Of a DNA stretch of 8,631 nucleotides, positions 6,371 to 8,631 are shown piece after piece. Origin of the DNA: Planctomycetaceae bacterium (GTDB lineage Bacteria; Planctomycetota; Planctomycetia; Pirellulales; Pirellulaceae); contig JAHEAM010000146.1 in NCBI GenBank assembly GCA_024642765.1, positions 1 to 8,631 of the forward strand, read 5' to 3'. Under the pieces are notes generated by a model, which saw only the letters and a list, made by a program, of their open reading frames with translations, did no database searches and was not told where the DNA came from. The translations under genes and the position numbers were made by a program. How positions within the stretch are numbered: the first letter of the stretch is position 1; each line of letters begins with the position of its first letter.

Positions 6371-8631
6371 ATGGCACTTTCTGAAGCTAGTTTTCGTTCA
6401 ATGGAACCTTTAAGCGGTAAGGAACCATTAATCGCGACGCCACTGCAACTAGTATGCGCGCACTGCGGATTGCCAGTTCCGAAAGGCCTTATTGAGGCCA
6501 ACTCGACCGAACAATTTTGCTGTGGTGGTTGCAAAATGGCGTTTCGAATTATTCACTCGAATGGTCTCGATCATTACTATCAGATGGCCGACAGGCGCGA
6601 GAAGGCGACGCTTACCAATCGAGACCTTTCAAGCTCGTCAACTCGATTTGACGATTTTGACCAACCCGCCTTTCTGGAAACGTTTGGACAAAAAATCAAT
6701 GATGATATTCACCAAATCACATTACAACTGGGTGGAATACACTGTGCTGCTTGCATCTGGTTGATCGAAAAACTTCCTCGAATTGTTCCGGGAGTAATTG
6801 AAGTCAAACTAAACTGGGCGAGAAAAACCGCCCAAGTTTGTTGGCAGCCAACCATTGTGCGACTGTCGCAGATCGCGCAAAGCTTGTATCAACTGGGTTA
6901 CACACCCCATCCGATTCGCGAAAACGAACGTGAGGCGTTGCGAAGAAATGAGAACCGTCAGCACCTCGTTCGGATAGGTGTCGCAGCAGCTGCCGCTGGC
7001 AACAACATGCTCTTCGCAACATCATTGTACCTAGGGATGTTCGCGCACATGGCAGTCGACATGGGCCAGTTGCTACGAGTGGCAAGCTGCGTCGTGGGCC
7101 TCGTTTCGTTATTTTGGCCGGGTCGAGTTTTCCTTAACGGTGCGATGAATGCAATTCGAACTCGAACACCGCACATGGATTTGCCCATTGCATTGGGTTT
7201 GACGGTCGGTGGTCTCGCTGGAGTGGTCAATACGATTCGAGGTGTTGGAGAGATCTACTTCGATTCGCTATCTGTTTTGGTATTTCTGCTACTTGTTGGA
7301 CGTTGGATTCAATTTAGGCAACAGAACCTGGCGGCGGATTCAGTCGAAATGCTTTATCGACTTACGCCCAAAAAAGCTCGAAAGTTAGTGAACGGGCAAC
7401 CGGTCGAAACCTTTGTAGATCTCGTCCAGGTCGGTGACTTGCTTTCCGTTTTTGCCGGCGACCTTTTACCGGTCGACGCGAAAATAGTTCAAGGTACTAC
7501 TGATATTGACGAATCGATTCTTACAGGCGAATCAAAATTACAACGCAAACAGGTTGGCGATTTCGTTTTAGCAGGAACTCTAAACCAAAGCTCGCCGATC
7601 ACCATTGAGTCTATTGCCACCGGCCGTGAAACTCGGCTGAGCAAAATCGTTGAATTGGTCGAACAAGCAACGCTCGACAAGCCGCAGATTGTTGAATGGG
7701 CCAATCGTATAGGCAGCTATTTTGTTGTGACAGTCATTGGCCTAGCCACTCTGACTTTCGGAATTTGGTTGTGGATTGATGCATCGGTAGCTGTTGACCG
7801 AACCGTTTCGTTGTTGGTCGTCGCATGTCCCTGTGCCTTGGCATTGGCAACACCACTCGCAATCTCTGTGGCACTCGGCCGAGCAGCAAAACGTAAAATC
7901 ATGATCAAGGGCGGCGATGTCCTTCAACTGCTCGACCGCCCAGGCATGATTTGGTTGGACAAAACAGGTACGCTGACTGAGGGAAAACTCGAAGTCCGAG
8001 AGTGGCATGGCGACTCAAAATGGAAGCCACTGGTTGCGACGCTTGAATCCAAATCCTCTCACCCGATCGCTCGAGCGATTACCGATTATGTTGGGCCAAG
8101 TAATCGTGCAGCGGATTTGGAGAGAAATTTTTCTGTCGTCGATCATTTGGGTCAAGGCATCGCTTGTGAACTGTCTGAAATGAAAGTCTTGATCGGCAAC
8201 GAAAAATTGTTGAACGAAAACGGCGTTGAAATTGATCGCAAGTCTCGAATTCTCGCGGACCAGATTCTCGCTGAAAACTTAGCTCCTTGCTGGATCGCGG
8301 CGAATCAAGAAATAGTCGGCATCGTTGCGATTGGAGACAAACTTCGTGCCAATACGCTGTCCGCAATCGACCAATTGCGTTCGGCAGGATGGAAAGTCGG
8401 GATCCTATCCGGTGATCACCAACGGATTGTCAATCAAGTCGCTGAGCGTTTGGGAATTCAGCATTCAATGGCCCTTGGCGCGCAGACTCCTGAGCAAAAG
8501 GTTGAAATGGTAAAACAATCTTTTGGCGAATTCGAAACAGTTGTAATGGTCGGAGATGGCGTTAATGATAGCGCTGCATTGGCAGCTGCGTCGGTGGGGA
8601 TTGCCGTTCACAATGGGGCAGAAGCGAGCCT
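6371..8631 (+). CDS. ccoI: Copper-transporting P1B-type ATPase CcoI/FixI, C-terminally cut by the window edge
   Basis: This ATPase pumps Cu(I) across the membrane for insertion into cbb3 oxidase. The 753 complete codons present contain, in order: an N-terminal Cys-rich metal-binding module (CAHCG at 29-33, FCCGGC at 49-54); a heavy-metal-associated domain with GGIHCAACIW (C125, C128); membrane helices between about 200 and 310; the actuator-domain TGES (385-388); the transport-site CPC (486-488) followed by ALALATP; the phosphorylation motif DKTGT (Asp530); the nucleotide-binding SSHP (562-565); and GDGVND (728-733). The last helices, with the remaining Cu ligands, lie beyond 8631. The start at 6371 is 1 base after the previous stop and has a modest ribosome site (AAGAG, 6362-6366); Met11 is an alternative. 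FixI/CopA2-type pumps are distinguished from detoxifying CopA by the extra N-terminal Cys module and by their place beside ccoG and ccoH. The frame is unbroken throughout. Confidence 0.95.
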   Translation, partial: MALSEASFRSMEPLSGKEPLIATPLQLVCAHCGLPVPKGLIEANSTEQFCCGGCKMAFRIIHSNGLDHYYQMADRREKATLTNRDLSSSSTRFDDFDQPAFLETFGQKINDDIHQITLQLGGIHCAACIWLIEKLPRIVPGVIEVKLNWARKTAQVCWQPTIVRLSQIAQSLYQLGYTPHPIRENEREALRRNENRQHLVRIGVAAAAAGNNMLFATSLYLGMFAHMAVDMGQLLRVASCVVGLVSLFWPGRVFLNGAMNAIRTRTPHMDLPIALGLTVGGLAGVVNTIRGVGEIYFDSLSVLVFLLLVGRWIQFRQQNLAADSVEMLYRLTPKKARKLVNGQPVETFVDLVQVGDLLSVFAGDLLPVDAKIVQGTTDIDESILTGESKLQRKQVGDFVLAGTLNQSSPITIESIATGRETRLSKIVELVEQATLDKPQIVEWANRIGSYFVVTVIGLATLTFGIWLWIDASVAVDRTVSLLVVACPCALALATPLAISVALGRAAKRKIMIKGGDVLQLLDRPGMIWLDKTGTLTEGKLEVREWHGDSKWKPLVATLESKSSHPIARAITDYVGPSNRAADLERNFSVVDHLGQGIACELSEMKVLIGNEKLLNENGVEIDRKSRILADQILAENLAPCWIAANQEIVGIVAIGDKLRANTLSAIDQLRSAGWKVGILSGDHQRIVNQVAERLGIQHSMALGAQTPEQKVEMVKQSFGEFETVVMVGDGVNDSAALAAASVGIAVHNGAEAS

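Noticed and set aside
1..8631. Mobile elements, CRISPR arrays, defence genes or other accessory cargo
   Set aside because: No transposase, terminal repeats or repeat-spacer arrays were seen; coding is continuous and every large gene fits one respiratory operon.

Overview
The window holds one long plus-strand gene cluster for a cbb3-type cytochrome c oxidase (a high-affinity, haem-copper terminal oxidase) and most of its assembly factors. The gene order is ccoN-ccoO (fused), ccoQ, ccoP, ccoG, ccoH, a TauE/SafE-UreH-like membrane protein, and ccoI, which is cut by the right edge. There are no RNA genes, mobile elements, CRISPR arrays or minus-strand genes that I can support.

The source is probably a planctomycete of the Pirellulaceae (Rhodopirellula/Blastopirellula type). 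The pointers are the fused CcoN-CcoO, a short one-haem CcoP, moderate GC, frequent CGA (Arg) and TCG (Ser) codons, and leading genes with no clear Shine-Dalgarno sequence. This is inference from style: Bacteroidota also carry fused CcoNO, so the phylum call is moderate, not firm.

Layout: bases 1-241 are a non-coding leader. It has an Fnr/Crp-like dyad (100-114) and, about 30 bp further on, a perfect 26-bp palindrome (125-150). Bases 242-3392 are the structural block: ccoNO, ccoQ (56 aa, a small ORF that is easily missed) and ccoP. These are coupled by a 4-base stop/start overlap (ATGA) and a 1-base overlap (TAATG). Bases 3393-3586 are a 194-base spacer with two hairpins that cannot form together. 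Bases 3587-8631 are the assembly block: ccoG, ccoH, the TauE-like gene and ccoI. The last three are packed tightly, with 0-1 base between them.

How the genes work together: CcoNO carries haem b, the haem b3-CuB active site and one haem c. CcoP adds one more haem c for electron entry, and CcoQ is the small membrane subunit. CcoG (a polyferredoxin-like membrane protein reported to reduce Cu(II)), CcoI (P1B-type Cu ATPase), CcoH (assembly and stability) and probably the Cys-rich TauE-like protein mature the enzyme, mainly its copper site. ccoS, often beside ccoI, is not in the window and could lie just past the edge.

This is a largely recognisable respiratory operon, not a new system. The parts most worth a second look are the unexplained palindrome in the leader, the alternative hairpins before ccoG, the one-haem CcoP and the CCC-tailed TauE-like protein.
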